Shown here in pieces: positions 1-7,414 of a DNA stretch of 12,548 bases. A model generated the notes under the pieces. It saw only the letters and a list, made by a program, of their open reading frames with translations, was not told where the DNA came from and made no database searches. Origin of the DNA: JANPPS01 sp031428635 (lineage in GTDB: Bacteria; Pseudomonadota; Alphaproteobacteria; Acetobacterales; Acetobacteraceae). A program made the translations under genes and the position numbers. The DNA lies in contig JANPPS010000108.1 of assembly GCA_031428635.1 (NCBI GenBank), forward strand, positions 1 to 12,548. The letters are read 5' to 3'. Numbering within the stretch: position 1 is the stretch's first letter; every line of letters begins with the position of its first letter.

Positions 1-713
1 AGGTCCGCTCCACGACCCACCGGCGCGGGATTACCTCGAACCCGACCTGCCTGTCGGACCGCCGTACGATCTCGATGACAAAACTAAGGAGCGCCGCTTT
101 ATCCATCGGCCGGGTCCGATCGTAGGCACCGTCGGCGAACAGGTGCTTAAGTCAGGGCCAGCGTTTGCGGATGCCTTCCAGGATGAGCTGAGCACTGGCG
201 CTGTCGGACACATCGGCCGTTGTGAGGTTCACCATGAGTAATCGCCCGTCCGTGTCGACGGCGACGTGCCGCTTGCGGCCAACGATCTCCTTGCCGGCGT
301 CATAGCTGCGCTGCGAAGGGCACTTTGACCGTCTGACTGTCCAGCACGCCGCCGGTTAGGCTCGCCTCGCGACCCGCCTGTTCATAGTCGGCTTGCTCGC
401 GATCGATCATGAGCGCTACGTCGTGGATCGTCCGAAACAGCAAACGGCGGGCGAAGCGGCGGAACCACCAATACACGGTCTCCCAGGGCCCGAACTCGCT
501 CGGCAGCATGCGCCAGCCCTCAGCGCTACAGGCCATTTACCGGATCGGGTTCAAGATCTCGCGGAAATTCACCGCCGGTTTTCGCCCGCGGCGTGGAGGC
601 CTGGGCATCAGCGGTTCAATCCGCTCCCATTCGGCGTCGGTCAGATCAGACGGGTACCGCCGGGTCTTGCGTGCGATGTCGGCCATTCGGCCACGGTTCT
701 CTCGGGTCCACAT
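1..713 (-). pseudogene. broken IS5-family DDE transposase
   Basis: Read on the - strand from ATG at 713 (protein starting MWTREN), this matches the common alphaproteobacterial IS5 transposase. It has an N-terminal DUF4096-like part (SDLTDAEWERIEPLMP), then WRMLP and VYWWFRR, then the catalytic core. All three catalytic acidic residues are visible: Asp in GGVLDSQTVK, Asp in LFADGAYD, and Glu in RRWVVERT at the left edge. At least three lesions break it. A TAA at 537-539 replaces a residue just before MACSAEGWRML. A frameshift near 300 moves the match from ..DSQTVK into a new frame starting YDAGKEIVGRKRH. A TGA at 152-154 sits where family members usually have the second Trp of RWPW. The C-terminus lies beyond the window. 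It is very unlikely to make active transposase; sequencing errors could explain one lesion but hardly all three. Confidence 0.9.
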
Positions 714-769
714 CCCGAGCTTGATTAACAACCCGGCGCGCCGCCACGACCATTCTCAAACAGTCACTT
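1..769 (-). mobile_element. IS5-family insertion sequence remnant, 5' part
   Basis: A decayed insertion sequence whose transposase reads leftward and leaves the window at base 1. The element end facing the operon is probably near 760-769. There the - strand reads GACTGTTTGAGAATGG, which looks like an IS5-type terminal repeat, although the other end is outside the window and cannot be compared. A TTAG lies directly outside this end and could be part of a target duplication, but that is only a guess. The element is oriented away from the betaine operon, so its upstream end borders the operon leader. The family call is secure from the transposase; the exact boundary is not. Confidence 0.75.
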
Positions 770-1090
770 AGAAATAACACGAATGACACCATCGGCGAGA
801 GTGGAGGTAGGTAACATATCTCGAGACGAAATGCTGGTAACGAAAAGCGATACAGTCCACGGTGCGACAGGAAGCAACCGCATGGAAGTTAGCCGATGAA
901 ACGCCACCGTGTGTTTACGTGCTTTTCGGCAGCCGATCGGCCATCCCGATACGGCGCGTCAACGTAAGTGAGCACAACGCAGACCGTCTTGAGCCGCGTG
1001 GGGTTCAAAGGAGCTATGCGGCATGTATTTGCATCAACCGTGAAATACGAGAGCGTTAAATAAAGACAATTGGCCCGGCAGGAGATTGGT
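770..1090 (+). promoter_or_regulatory. operon leader, probable promoter region
   Basis: About 320 bases without a convincing gene lie between the IS remnant and the first transporter gene. Bases 1021-1069 are clearly AT-richer than the rest of the window and contain TTAAAT (1056-1061) and TTGCAT (1029-1034), but their spacing is wrong for a good sigma-70 pair. A perfect 10-base palindrome GCCGATCGGC lies at 932-941; one that short is expected by chance in DNA this GC-rich. As this is the only long non-coding stretch ahead of the gene run, it is the most likely site for the main promoter and the operator of the GbdR-like regulator. I cannot point to specific hexamers with confidence. Small open frames here show no recognisable protein. 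Confidence 0.45.
1080..1085 (+). promoter_or_regulatory. ribosome binding site fixing a TTG start
   Basis: AGGAGA lies five bases before TTG at 1091. It favours that TTG over the in-frame TTG at 1070, because the product then begins directly with a standard signal peptide (MNKLLTTTSL) and no seven-residue polar extension. Confidence 0.75.
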
Positions 1091-2092
1091 TTGAATAAAC
1101 TTCTAACAACGACAAGTCTTGCGATGGGTCTTTTCGCGTTGATGCCTGGCGCCCAGGCCGCCGAATGCGGTGACGTCAGCATCGCGAGTATGAACTGGCA
1201 GTCAGCAGAGGTACTCGCCAACGTCGACAAATTTATCCTCAACAAGGGCTACGGTTGCAACGCCAGCATCATCACCGGCGATACGGTGCCGACGATTACG
1301 TCGATGGTCGAAAAGCAGCAGCCAGACATTACCCCTGAGGGCTGGGTCGACTTGCTGCCGGAAGTAATCGACCGGGGTATCAAGGAGGGCGCGATCATAA
1401 AGGCGGCCGAGGTGCTGCCGGACGGGGCGGTGCAAGGCTGGTGGATTCCAAAATACATCGCCGACGCGCATCCCGACATCAAGACGATCGGCGACGCGCT
1501 GAAGCACCCCGAGCTGTTCCCGTCGACCGAGGACAAGAGCAAGGGCGCGGTGACCAACGGGCCGCAGGGCTGGGGCGGCACGGTAGTCACGACGCAGTTG
1601 TTCAAGGCATTCGGTGCGGCCAAGGACGGGTTCGTCTTGGTCGACACGGGCTCGGCGGCCGGGTTGGATGGCTCGCTGGCGAAGGCCTATGAGCGTAAGC
1701 AGGGCTGGGTCGGTTATTACTGGGCGCCGACCTCGTTGCTTGGCAGGTACCAGATGGTCAAGCTCGAATTCGGCGTGCCTAACGACGCGGCGGAGTGGAA
1801 GCGCTGCAACACGGTGGCGAACTGCCCCGATCCGAAGCCGAACGCCTGGCCGTTGGATCACGTCTACACGCTGATGACCAAAAAGTTCGCGGGCCGGGCC
1901 GGGCCGGAGGTGGTGAGGTACCTCAATCAGCGGGCGTGGTCGAGCGACACGGTGCAGGGGCTGATGGCGTGGATGACGGTAAATCAGGCCACCGGTGAGG
2001 ACGGCGCCAAGCACTTCCTGAGGATGAACGAGACGCTCTGGACGAAGTGGGTGTCGCCGGATACGGCCAAGAAGGTGAAGGCGGCACTCTGA
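1091..2092 (+). CDS. proX: glycine betaine/choline-type ABC transporter, periplasmic binding protein
   Basis: A 333-residue OpuAC/ProX-family substrate-binding protein. It would capture glycine betaine or a related quaternary amine in the periplasm and deliver it to the permease encoded next. Residues 1-23 form a Sec signal peptide: Asn-Lys, a hydrophobic core (LAMGLFALMPG), and an AQA cleavage site before AEC. The mature part is rich in aromatic residues in contexts typical of the Trp/Tyr cage that binds quaternary ammonium groups (MNWQSAE, EGWVDLLP, QGWWIPKY, GYYWAP). Paired cysteines near the N-terminus and in RCNTVANCP may form disulfides. TTG at 1091 is chosen as the start because of the AGGAGA just before it. 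The next gene begins 23 bases after the stop. Choline, carnitine or proline betaine remain possible ligands; the downstream pathway favours glycine betaine. Confidence 0.85.
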   Translation: MNKLLTTTSLAMGLFALMPGAQAAECGDVSIASMNWQSAEVLANVDKFILNKGYGCNASIITGDTVPTITSMVEKQQPDITPEGWVDLLPEVIDRGIKEGAIIKAAEVLPDGAVQGWWIPKYIADAHPDIKTIGDALKHPELFPSTEDKSKGAVTNGPQGWGGTVVTTQLFKAFGAAKDGFVLVDTGSAAGLDGSLAKAYERKQGWVGYYWAPTSLLGRYQMVKLEFGVPNDAAEWKRCNTVANCPDPKPNAWPLDHVYTLMTKKFAGRAGPEVVRYLNQRAWSSDTVQGLMAWMTVNQATGEDGAKHFLRMNETLWTKWVSPDTAKKVKAAL

Positions 2093-2115
2093 AGATTTAA
2101 GAAAGGGCGGCTGAA

Positions 2116-3003
2116 ATGGGCTGGTGGTCGGACTTCCCGCAGATGAACGACGCCGCACTGACGGGCCTCAAAAAAGCGATCGACCTTTGGTTCCGCCACT
2201 TCACCCGTGAGTACGGCGACGCGATCGAGAACCTGTTTTATCCGCTTCAAGTCTTTCTGATCTGGGCCGAGCGACTGATGCTCGGCACCCCCTGGCCGAT
2301 CGTGATCCTCACGATCGGTGCCATCGCGTGGTTCGCCAGCCGGCGGGTCACGGTGGTGGCGGGCGCGGTCGTGACGATGCTGCTGATCGGCTATTTCGGA
2401 ATGTGGGAGGACACAATGCGCACGGTATCGATGATCCTCGTGTGCACAGTGCTGGCGATCCTGATCGGGATCCCGATCGGCATCCTGATGGCGCGGTCCG
2501 ACATGGTGCGCAACGTCGTAAACCCGGTGCTCGACGTCATGCAGACGATGCCGAGTTTCGTCTATCTCATCCCCGTCGTGATGCTGCTCGGGATCGGCAA
2601 GGTTCCGGGGCTGATCGCGGTGGTCATCTACGCGCTGCCGCCGATGATCCGGCTAACCAATCTCGGCATTCGGCTGGTGGACCGCGACATGCTCGAGGCG
2701 GCTGACGCGTTCGGCTCCTCATCGTGGCAGAAATTGATCAAGGTACAGCTCCCGCTGGCGCTGCCGACCATCATGGCGGGTATCAACCAAACCATCATGA
2801 TGGCGCTGGCAATGGTCGTGATCGCGTCCATGATCGGGGTGCAGGGCCTCGGTCAGCCAGTGCTAAAGGCGATCGCCAATCAGTATTTCACCCTCGGTAT
2901 CTTCAATGGTCTCGCCATTGTTGGCATCGCGATTATTTTTGACCGCACCAGTCAGGCGTTCGGCCTACGGCTACAACGGCACCGTGAGGCCGTACATGGC
3001 TGA
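2116..3003 (+). CDS. proW: glycine betaine-type ABC transporter permease
   Basis: A 295-residue inner-membrane permease of the binding-protein-dependent transport family (ProW/ChoW/OpuAB). After a soluble N-terminal stretch of about 57 residues come hydrophobic segments near residues 60-75, 80-94, 102-125, 146-159, 163-176, 218-242 and 262-275. The cytoplasmic EAA loop that docks on the ATPase is clear at about 191-225 (DMLEAADAFGSSSWQKL, then LPLALPTIMAGI). MGVQGLG-type residues after the EAA loop (MIGVQGLGQPVL) are characteristic of the ProW group. The start has AAAGGG at 2102-2107 ahead of it. Its stop overlaps the ATPase start, implying translational coupling. Confidence 0.92.
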   Translation: MGWWSDFPQMNDAALTGLKKAIDLWFRHFTREYGDAIENLFYPLQVFLIWAERLMLGTPWPIVILTIGAIAWFASRRVTVVAGAVVTMLLIGYFGMWEDTMRTVSMILVCTVLAILIGIPIGILMARSDMVRNVVNPVLDVMQTMPSFVYLIPVVMLLGIGKVPGLIAVVIYALPPMIRLTNLGIRLVDRDMLEAADAFGSSSWQKLIKVQLPLALPTIMAGINQTIMMALAMVVIASMIGVQGLGQPVLKAIANQYFTLGIFNGLAIVGIAIIFDRTSQAFGLRLQRHREAVHG

Positions 3004-4087
3004 GTTTCGCGGCGACTCTGGCGGGGTCGGTATCGAGATCCGTGAGCTTTATAAGCTGTTCGGCTTCAACCCGATGGCGCACATCGCCAAAGTCCGCGAC
3101 GGACTGTCCAAAAGCGAATTACTGCATCACCACCAGCACGTGATCGGGCTGCGCAACATCAATGTGTCAGTGCCGGCCGGGTCGATCCAGGTGATCATGG
3201 GGCTGTCCGGATCGGGCAAGTCGACGCTGATCCGCCATATCAATCGGCTGGTCGAACCGACGGCGGGCGAGGTGCTGATCGACGGCACCGACGTGTTGAA
3301 GATGGGGCGCGCCGAGTTGCAGCGGTTCCGCCGGATGCAGACGGCGATGGTGTTCCAGAAATTCGCATTGCTACCGCATCGGACGGTGCTGGAGAACACC
3401 GTGTTCGGCCTCGAAATCCAGGGCGTGCCGCGCGCCGTACAGCTCGATCGGGCGCATCGCTGGATCAATCGCGTCGGGCTCGCGGGGTTCGAAGGACGCT
3501 TCCCAAACCAGCTCTCGGGCGGCATGCAACAGCGCGTCGGGCTCGCGCGGGCGCTGGCGAACGACGCGCCGATCCTGCTGATGGACGAGGCGTATTCCGC
3601 GCTCGATCCGCTGATCCGGATGGATATGCAGACCGTGCTGCTCGACCTGCAGCGTGAGATCCGCAAGACGGTTATCTTCATCACGCACGACCTCGACGAG
3701 GCGCTGCGGATCGGCGACCGGATCGCGATCCTACGCGACGGCGAGGTGATCCAGCAGGGTACCAGCCAGGACATCGTGCTGCGACCGGCGGACGATTATA
3801 TCGCCAAGTTCGTGCGCGAGGTGAACCGCGGCCGCTTCGTCCGGGTCGACGCGATCATGGCGCCGGGCGCCGATGTCGCCGGGCCGCGTATCGCCAACGA
3901 TGCAATGCTGGAGGACGCGATGCGGCTGCTGGCGCGCTCGGGAAGCCGGGTGGTCGTGGTGACAGACGCGCATGATCGGGCCGTCGGCCACCTTACAATG
4001 GAGCAGTTGGTCGACGTGATGTCCGCGCCGGACGAGCAAGCCGTGAAGATGCCGCAAAACGTGCAGAAAGTGCCGCTTTTCAGTTAG
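2996..4087 (+). CDS. proV: glycine betaine-type ABC transporter ATPase
   Basis: A 363-residue ATPase of the ProV/OpuAA/ChoV group that energises the importer. The N-terminal part (ELYKLFGFNP.., then KVRDGLSKSELL) is the ProV-specific lead-in. Walker A is GLSGSGKST (residues 69-77), the Q-loop Gln is near 121, the signature LSGGMQQR is 173-180, Walker B ILLMDEA is 193-199, and the switch His is in THDLDEA (about 231). The C-terminus (about 283-343) holds what looks like one CBS repeat (VRVDAIMAPG.., VVVVTDAHDRAVGHL); E. coli ProV is about 400 residues with two. ATG at 2996 is preferred to the upstream ATG at 2906. It has GTGAGG at 2984-2989, it overlaps the permease stop by eight bases, and the upstream frame has no family resemblance. 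Confidence 0.92.
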   Translation: MAEFRGDSGGVGIEIRELYKLFGFNPMAHIAKVRDGLSKSELLHHHQHVIGLRNINVSVPAGSIQVIMGLSGSGKSTLIRHINRLVEPTAGEVLIDGTDVLKMGRAELQRFRRMQTAMVFQKFALLPHRTVLENTVFGLEIQGVPRAVQLDRAHRWINRVGLAGFEGRFPNQLSGGMQQRVGLARALANDAPILLMDEAYSALDPLIRMDMQTVLLDLQREIRKTVIFITHDLDEALRIGDRIAILRDGEVIQQGTSQDIVLRPADDYIAKFVREVNRGRFVRVDAIMAPGADVAGPRIANDAMLEDAMRLLARSGSRVVVVTDAHDRAVGHLTMEQLVDVMSAPDEQAVKMPQNVQKVPLFS

Positions 4088-4143
4088 CGGTGCCGGAACG
4101 GTTGTGCATATAGTTGTCAACACCGCTGGTATGAAAGCTCCCG
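4088..4143 (+). other. short gap between transporter and catabolic genes
   Basis: This 56-base spacer is the longest gap inside the + strand gene run, and it is AT-richer in the middle. GCGGTG at 4087-4092 pairs with CACCGC at 4121-4126 around a 28-base loop, too weak and without a T tract to be called a terminator. A weak internal promoter is possible, but I see no good -35/-10 pair. The gene that follows lacks a strong ribosome binding site. Confidence 0.35.
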
Positions 4144-5394
4144 ATGACGGATGCGCTCGCCACCCTGCTTCTGCGCCGCAGCCCCGGTCATAGCCTGGAG
4201 GCGCCGTTCTACACGGCGGATCCGATCCTGCAGGCCGAGATTGACCTCATCTTCGGGCGGCACTGGATCTTCGTGGCCCAGGAGCCCGACGTGCCGGAAC
4301 CCGGCGACGTGTTCGCCTTCAGCATCGGGCAGGCCAAGTTGCTCATCTTGCGCGACGACGACGGCCAGGTGCGCGCGTTCCATAACGTCTGCCGTCACCG
4401 CGGTGCGCAGCTCGTACCGGACGGCCGAAGCCAGGTCGGTAACCTGGTCTGCCGCTACCACACCTGGACCTACGGGCTCGACGGCAGCTTGTTGTTCGCC
4501 GACCACATGGGCGCGGACTTCGATCTGTCCTGCCGGGGCTTGCGCCCAGTGGCGCTGCGCTCGCTAGAGGGATTATTGTTCGTCTGCCTCGCGCAGGAAC
4601 CGCCCGGCGATTTCGACGCCATGGCGGCCGCGATCGGACCCTATCTGGCGCCGCACCGGCTGCGGGACTGCCGGGTGGCGCATCAGGCTGAACTTATCGA
4701 GCACGGTAATTGGAAGCTCACGATGGAGAACAACCGTGAGTGCTACCACTGCGGCGCGAACCATCCGGAGCTGACGGTTCCGATGTTCGCCTACGGGTTC
4801 GGTTTCGCGCCTGATTCGGTGGACGATGGCCAACGGGCCGACATCGAGCGCTACGACGCGCTGGTCGATACAATGCAGAGCTGCTGGGAGGCGTCGGGCT
4901 ATCCATCCCGGTTGTTGGAGCGGTTAAGCGGCACCGCCACCGGTTACCGGACGGAGCGGCTGGTGCTGGACCAGGCGGGCGAGAGCCACACTGCCGATAC
5001 CAAGATCGCATGCCGCCGGCTGCTGGGTGGGCTGACCGATGCGCGCCTCGGTGGGCTGCATGTCTGGACGCAGCCGAATTCGTGGCACCACTTCATGAGC
5101 GATCACATCGTGACCTTCTGCGCCCTGCCGCTCGGGACCGACCGGACGCTGCTGCGGACAACCTGGCTCGTGCACAAGGACGCGGTCGAGGGCGTCGATT
5201 ACGACCTGGCGAACCTGACGGCGGTGTGGACGGCGACCAACCGGCAGGATGCGGCGCTGGTGGAAATGACCCAGGCCGGCGTTGGCAGCCCGGCCTACGG
5301 CCCCGGCCCGTATTCGCCCCATACCGAGGGGCTCGTGGAGGAGTTCATGCGCTGGTATGTCGAGCGCATGGTCGCGGGTTTGGCCACCGCGTGA
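4144..5394 (+). CDS. gbcA: glycine betaine monooxygenase, Rieske oxygenase component
   Basis: A 416-residue Rieske non-heme iron oxygenase of the GbcA/Stc2 type. It would hydroxylate one N-methyl group of glycine betaine, giving dimethylglycine and formaldehyde, with electrons from GbcB. The Rieske 2Fe-2S ligands are C83, H85, C103 and H106 (CRHRGAQL and CRYHTW, spacing C-x-H-x17-C-x2-H). The mononuclear iron site is in ENNRECYHCGANHPEL: H202 and H207, with D369 (NRQDAALVE) as the probable third ligand. E199 takes the place of the bridging Asp found in most ring-hydroxylating oxygenases, as is usual in the GbcA/Stc2 branch. Stachydrine (proline betaine) demethylase is the main alternative; sarcosine oxidase genes downstream favour glycine betaine. 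The stop overlaps the gbcB GTG start. No strong ribosome binding site is seen, only GAAAG at 4133-4137. Confidence 0.87.
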   Translation: MTDALATLLLRRSPGHSLEAPFYTADPILQAEIDLIFGRHWIFVAQEPDVPEPGDVFAFSIGQAKLLILRDDDGQVRAFHNVCRHRGAQLVPDGRSQVGNLVCRYHTWTYGLDGSLLFADHMGADFDLSCRGLRPVALRSLEGLLFVCLAQEPPGDFDAMAAAIGPYLAPHRLRDCRVAHQAELIEHGNWKLTMENNRECYHCGANHPELTVPMFAYGFGFAPDSVDDGQRADIERYDALVDTMQSCWEASGYPSRLLERLSGTATGYRTERLVLDQAGESHTADTKIACRRLLGGLTDARLGGLHVWTQPNSWHHFMSDHIVTFCALPLGTDRTLLRTTWLVHKDAVEGVDYDLANLTAVWTATNRQDAALVEMTQAGVGSPAYGPGPYSPHTEGLVEEFMRWYVERMVAGLATA

Positions 5395-6425
5395 CGCCGC
5401 CCTGGGATCCCGCGTGTGACGACACACTCATCTGCGCCGGCATCCGGCAGGAGAGCGCGGATGTGCGGACCATCGTACTGGAAGCGCCGGAACCGCGGCA
5501 GTTCAGCTTCGTGCCGGGCCAGTTCATGACGCTCGAGCTGGAGGCGGCCGGGCTTCAGCGCTGCTACACCATTGCCTCGCCGCCGACGCGGCCGTTCCGG
5601 TTGGAGATCACCGTCAAGCGCGGCGGCCCCGGATCGGCCTGGCTGCACGACGTGTTCGGTCCGGGCGCGCGATTGCGGGTGAGCGGCCCATTTGGCGAGT
5701 TCAGCTTCGGCGCCGCGCCACGCGGCAAGTACCTGTTCCTGGGCGCCGGCAGCGGGATTACGCCGCTGATGAGCATGGCGCGCACGGCGCATGATCTGGG
5801 TGGGGCCACGGACATCGTACTGATGCAGAACGCGCGCAGCGAGGCCGACGTGTTGTTCGCCGGTGAGCTGTCCGCGATGTCGACGCGTGCCGGGTTCCGT
5901 CATGTGGCGGTCGTGGAGCGGGACGGGCCGGGCTGGGCCGGGTTCCGCGGGCGGATTGCCGGGCCGATGCTGGCGGCGGCGGTGCCGGACCTGCTGGAGC
6001 GGGAGGTCTATTGCTGCGGCCCGGCGCCCTACATGGCGGCTGCGCGCGCGCTGTTGGACGAAGTCGGGTTCGACCGGCGGCGGTACCATGAGGAGAGCTT
6101 CGATTTCGCGGCCGCCGAGCCAGAGCCGATAGCCGTCGAGAGCACGGCCGCCGATGCCGCGGAGGGGTTCCAGATCGTATTCAGCCAGTCTGGCCGGACG
6201 CTGCGTTGCGGGCGGGAAATGACCGTCCTGAATGCGGCGCGCGCGGCAGGGCTGCGATTGCCATCGGCGTGCGGCAAGGGGGTGTGCGGCACCTGCAAAA
6301 GCCGGGTGATCGCCGGCACGATCGAGATGCGTCATGGCGGCGGCATTCGCCCGCGTGAGATCGAGGCGGGCATGGCGCTGTTGTGCTGCGCACGGCCGAC
6401 CAGCGACCTCGTGGTGGACCGCTGA
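5391..6425 (+). CDS. gbcB: glycine betaine monooxygenase, ferredoxin reductase component
   Basis: A 344-residue cytoplasmic electron-transfer protein that moves electrons from NAD(P)H through flavin and a 2Fe-2S cluster to GbcA. Domain order is ferredoxin-reductase FAD-binding barrel (RCYT at 57-60), NAD-binding domain (GAGSGITP at 118-125, CCGPAPYM at 208-215), then a plant-type ferredoxin domain. The cluster Cys are C294, C299 and C302 (SACGKGVCGTC) and C332, in the pattern C-x4-C-x2-C-x29-C. GTG at 5391 overlaps the gbcA stop as GTGA, so translation is probably coupled. The frame is open much further upstream, but that part lies inside gbcA and lacks family resemblance. Pseudomonas GbcB is of similar size. 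Confidence 0.9.
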   Translation: MTPPWDPACDDTLICAGIRQESADVRTIVLEAPEPRQFSFVPGQFMTLELEAAGLQRCYTIASPPTRPFRLEITVKRGGPGSAWLHDVFGPGARLRVSGPFGEFSFGAAPRGKYLFLGAGSGITPLMSMARTAHDLGGATDIVLMQNARSEADVLFAGELSAMSTRAGFRHVAVVERDGPGWAGFRGRIAGPMLAAAVPDLLEREVYCCGPAPYMAAARALLDEVGFDRRRYHEESFDFAAAEPEPIAVESTAADAAEGFQIVFSQSGRTLRCGREMTVLNAARAAGLRLPSACGKGVCGTCKSRVIAGTIEMRHGGGIRPREIEAGMALLCCARPTSDLVVDR

Positions 6426-6427
6426 CG

Positions 6428-7414
6428 ATGCGATTGGCCGAGATCAGCCGCTTGGCGTTCATGACGCTGCCAAACTACTCCATGATCGCGGTGGCGAATG
6501 CGATCGAGGTGTTGCGTATGGCCAATCGCTTGAGCGGTGCCGACGATTACCGGTGGGAGATCGTCTCGCCATCCGGTGAGGGGGTGGAAGCGAGCAACGG
6601 GCTCTTGCTCGGCCCGACCGTTGCGTGCGCGGCGATGGCGCGGCCGGACCTGCTTCTGGCGTGTGGCGGGATCGAGGTGCGCAGCGCGGTCGACGGGCGA
6701 GTCACGGCGGCGCTGCGGCGCGCGGGGCGGGACGGAGTGGCGCTGGGTGGGCTATGTACCGGGTCGTTTGCACTGGCGGCGGCCGGGTTGCTGCGCGGCC
6801 GCCGCTGCGCGATCCACTGGGAGAATTTAGCGCCGATCCAGCAGGAGTTCCCCGATACCGACTTCGTGCGCGACCTTTATACGATCGACCGCGATCGCGT
6901 GACCTGCACCGGCGGCGTCGCACCGCTGAGCCTCATGCTGGCGCTGGTCGAGGCGCGGCTGGGGACGGCGGTAGCCGGCGGTATCCGGGCGCAGTTCATG
7001 ATCGAGCGGGCCCGCTCGGGCGCCGAGCCGCAGCACGGGCGGGCATCCCCCCACGCGGATAGCAGGATCGAGCGGGCGATCCTTGCGATGGAATGCTCGA
7101 TCGAGGCGCCGCTGCAGGCACACGCGGTGGCGCGCGATGTCGGTGTGTCGCCGCGCCAGCTCGAGCGGCTGTTCCGCCGCCATGTCGGCCAGAGCCCGGC
7201 CGCCTATTTCGCCGGCCTGCGGCTGGACCGCGCCCGCTCGTTGCTGCGTGAGACGGCCTTGCCGGTGACGGAGGTGGCGTCGGCGTGCGGCTACGTGACC
7301 CCGTCGCGGTTTAGCGCCGCCTATCGGGGCCGGTTCGGCCGTTCGCCGCGCGATGACCGCTCCGGCGCTTTTCAGCTCCATAGGAGGCTAGGCGATGCAC
7401 ATCAGCCCGCATAA
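6428..7414 (+). CDS. gbdR: GbdR-like AraC-family transcriptional regulator with GATase1-like domain
   Basis: A 328-residue GlxA/GbdR-type regulator. Residues 1-190 form the DJ-1/PfpI (class-I glutamine amidotransferase-like) domain, with the nucleophile-elbow cysteine at C110 in GGLCTGSFALAAAGLL and the following IHWENL. Residues 213-305 are an AraC C-terminal DNA-binding domain with two helix-turn-helices (around VARDVGVSPRQLERLF and ACGYVTPSRFSAAYR). In Pseudomonas, GbdR responds to glycine betaine or dimethylglycine and activates gbc, dgc and sox genes; the same role is inferred here from position. Unusually, it sits inside the catabolic run, two bases after gbcB and overlapping the dgcA start by 20 bases. 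ATG at 6428 is chosen over the ATG at 6383, which lies inside gbcB. Membership in the family is certain; identity as the betaine regulator is inferred from context. Confidence 0.75.
   Translation: MRLAEISRLAFMTLPNYSMIAVANAIEVLRMANRLSGADDYRWEIVSPSGEGVEASNGLLLGPTVACAAMARPDLLLACGGIEVRSAVDGRVTAALRRAGRDGVALGGLCTGSFALAAAGLLRGRRCAIHWENLAPIQQEFPDTDFVRDLYTIDRDRVTCTGGVAPLSLMLALVEARLGTAVAGGIRAQFMIERARSGAEPQHGRASPHADSRIERAILAMECSIEAPLQAHAVARDVGVSPRQLERLFRRHVGQSPAAYFAGLRLDRARSLLRETALPVTEVASACGYVTPSRFSAAYRGRFGRSPRDDRSGAFQLHRRLGDAHQPA
7382..7387 (+). promoter_or_regulatory. strong ribosome binding site of dgcA inside the regulator gene
   Basis: A perfect AGGAGG lies seven bases before ATG at 7395, inside the 3' end of the regulator reading frame. 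It is the strongest ribosome binding site in the window and fixes the dgcA start. It may also let dgcA be translated more strongly than the regulator from the same message. Confidence 0.8.

Noticed and set aside
31..213. 60-codon - strand open frame at the left edge
   Set aside because: It is out of frame with the recognisable transposase C-terminal region covering the same bases and has no resemblance of its own.
932..941. Perfect palindrome GCCGATCGGC in the leader as an operator
   Set aside because: Ten-base palindromes of this kind are expected several times by chance in 12.5 kb of GC-rich DNA, and no second copy with regular spacing was found.
1019..1033. Possible sigma-54 -24/-12 element (GGCAT followed by TTTGCA)
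   Set aside because: The GG and GC doublets are separated by nine bases instead of ten, and spacing is strict for this sigma factor.
1202..2158. 318-codon open frame on the - strand opposite the binding protein gene
   Set aside because: It is a high-GC antisense shadow of the binding protein, rich in Arg, Pro and His with no recognisable motif. The + strand gene is unambiguous.
4087..4126. Inverted repeat GCGGTG/CACCGC as a terminator between transporter and gbcA
   Set aside because: Only six pairs with a 28-base loop and no following T tract.
5010..5390. Upstream extension of the gbcB frame inside gbcA
   Set aside because: The frame is open but the translation is Arg/Ala-rich and lacks reductase resemblance; GTG at 5391, coupled to the gbcA stop, gives a normal-length protein.
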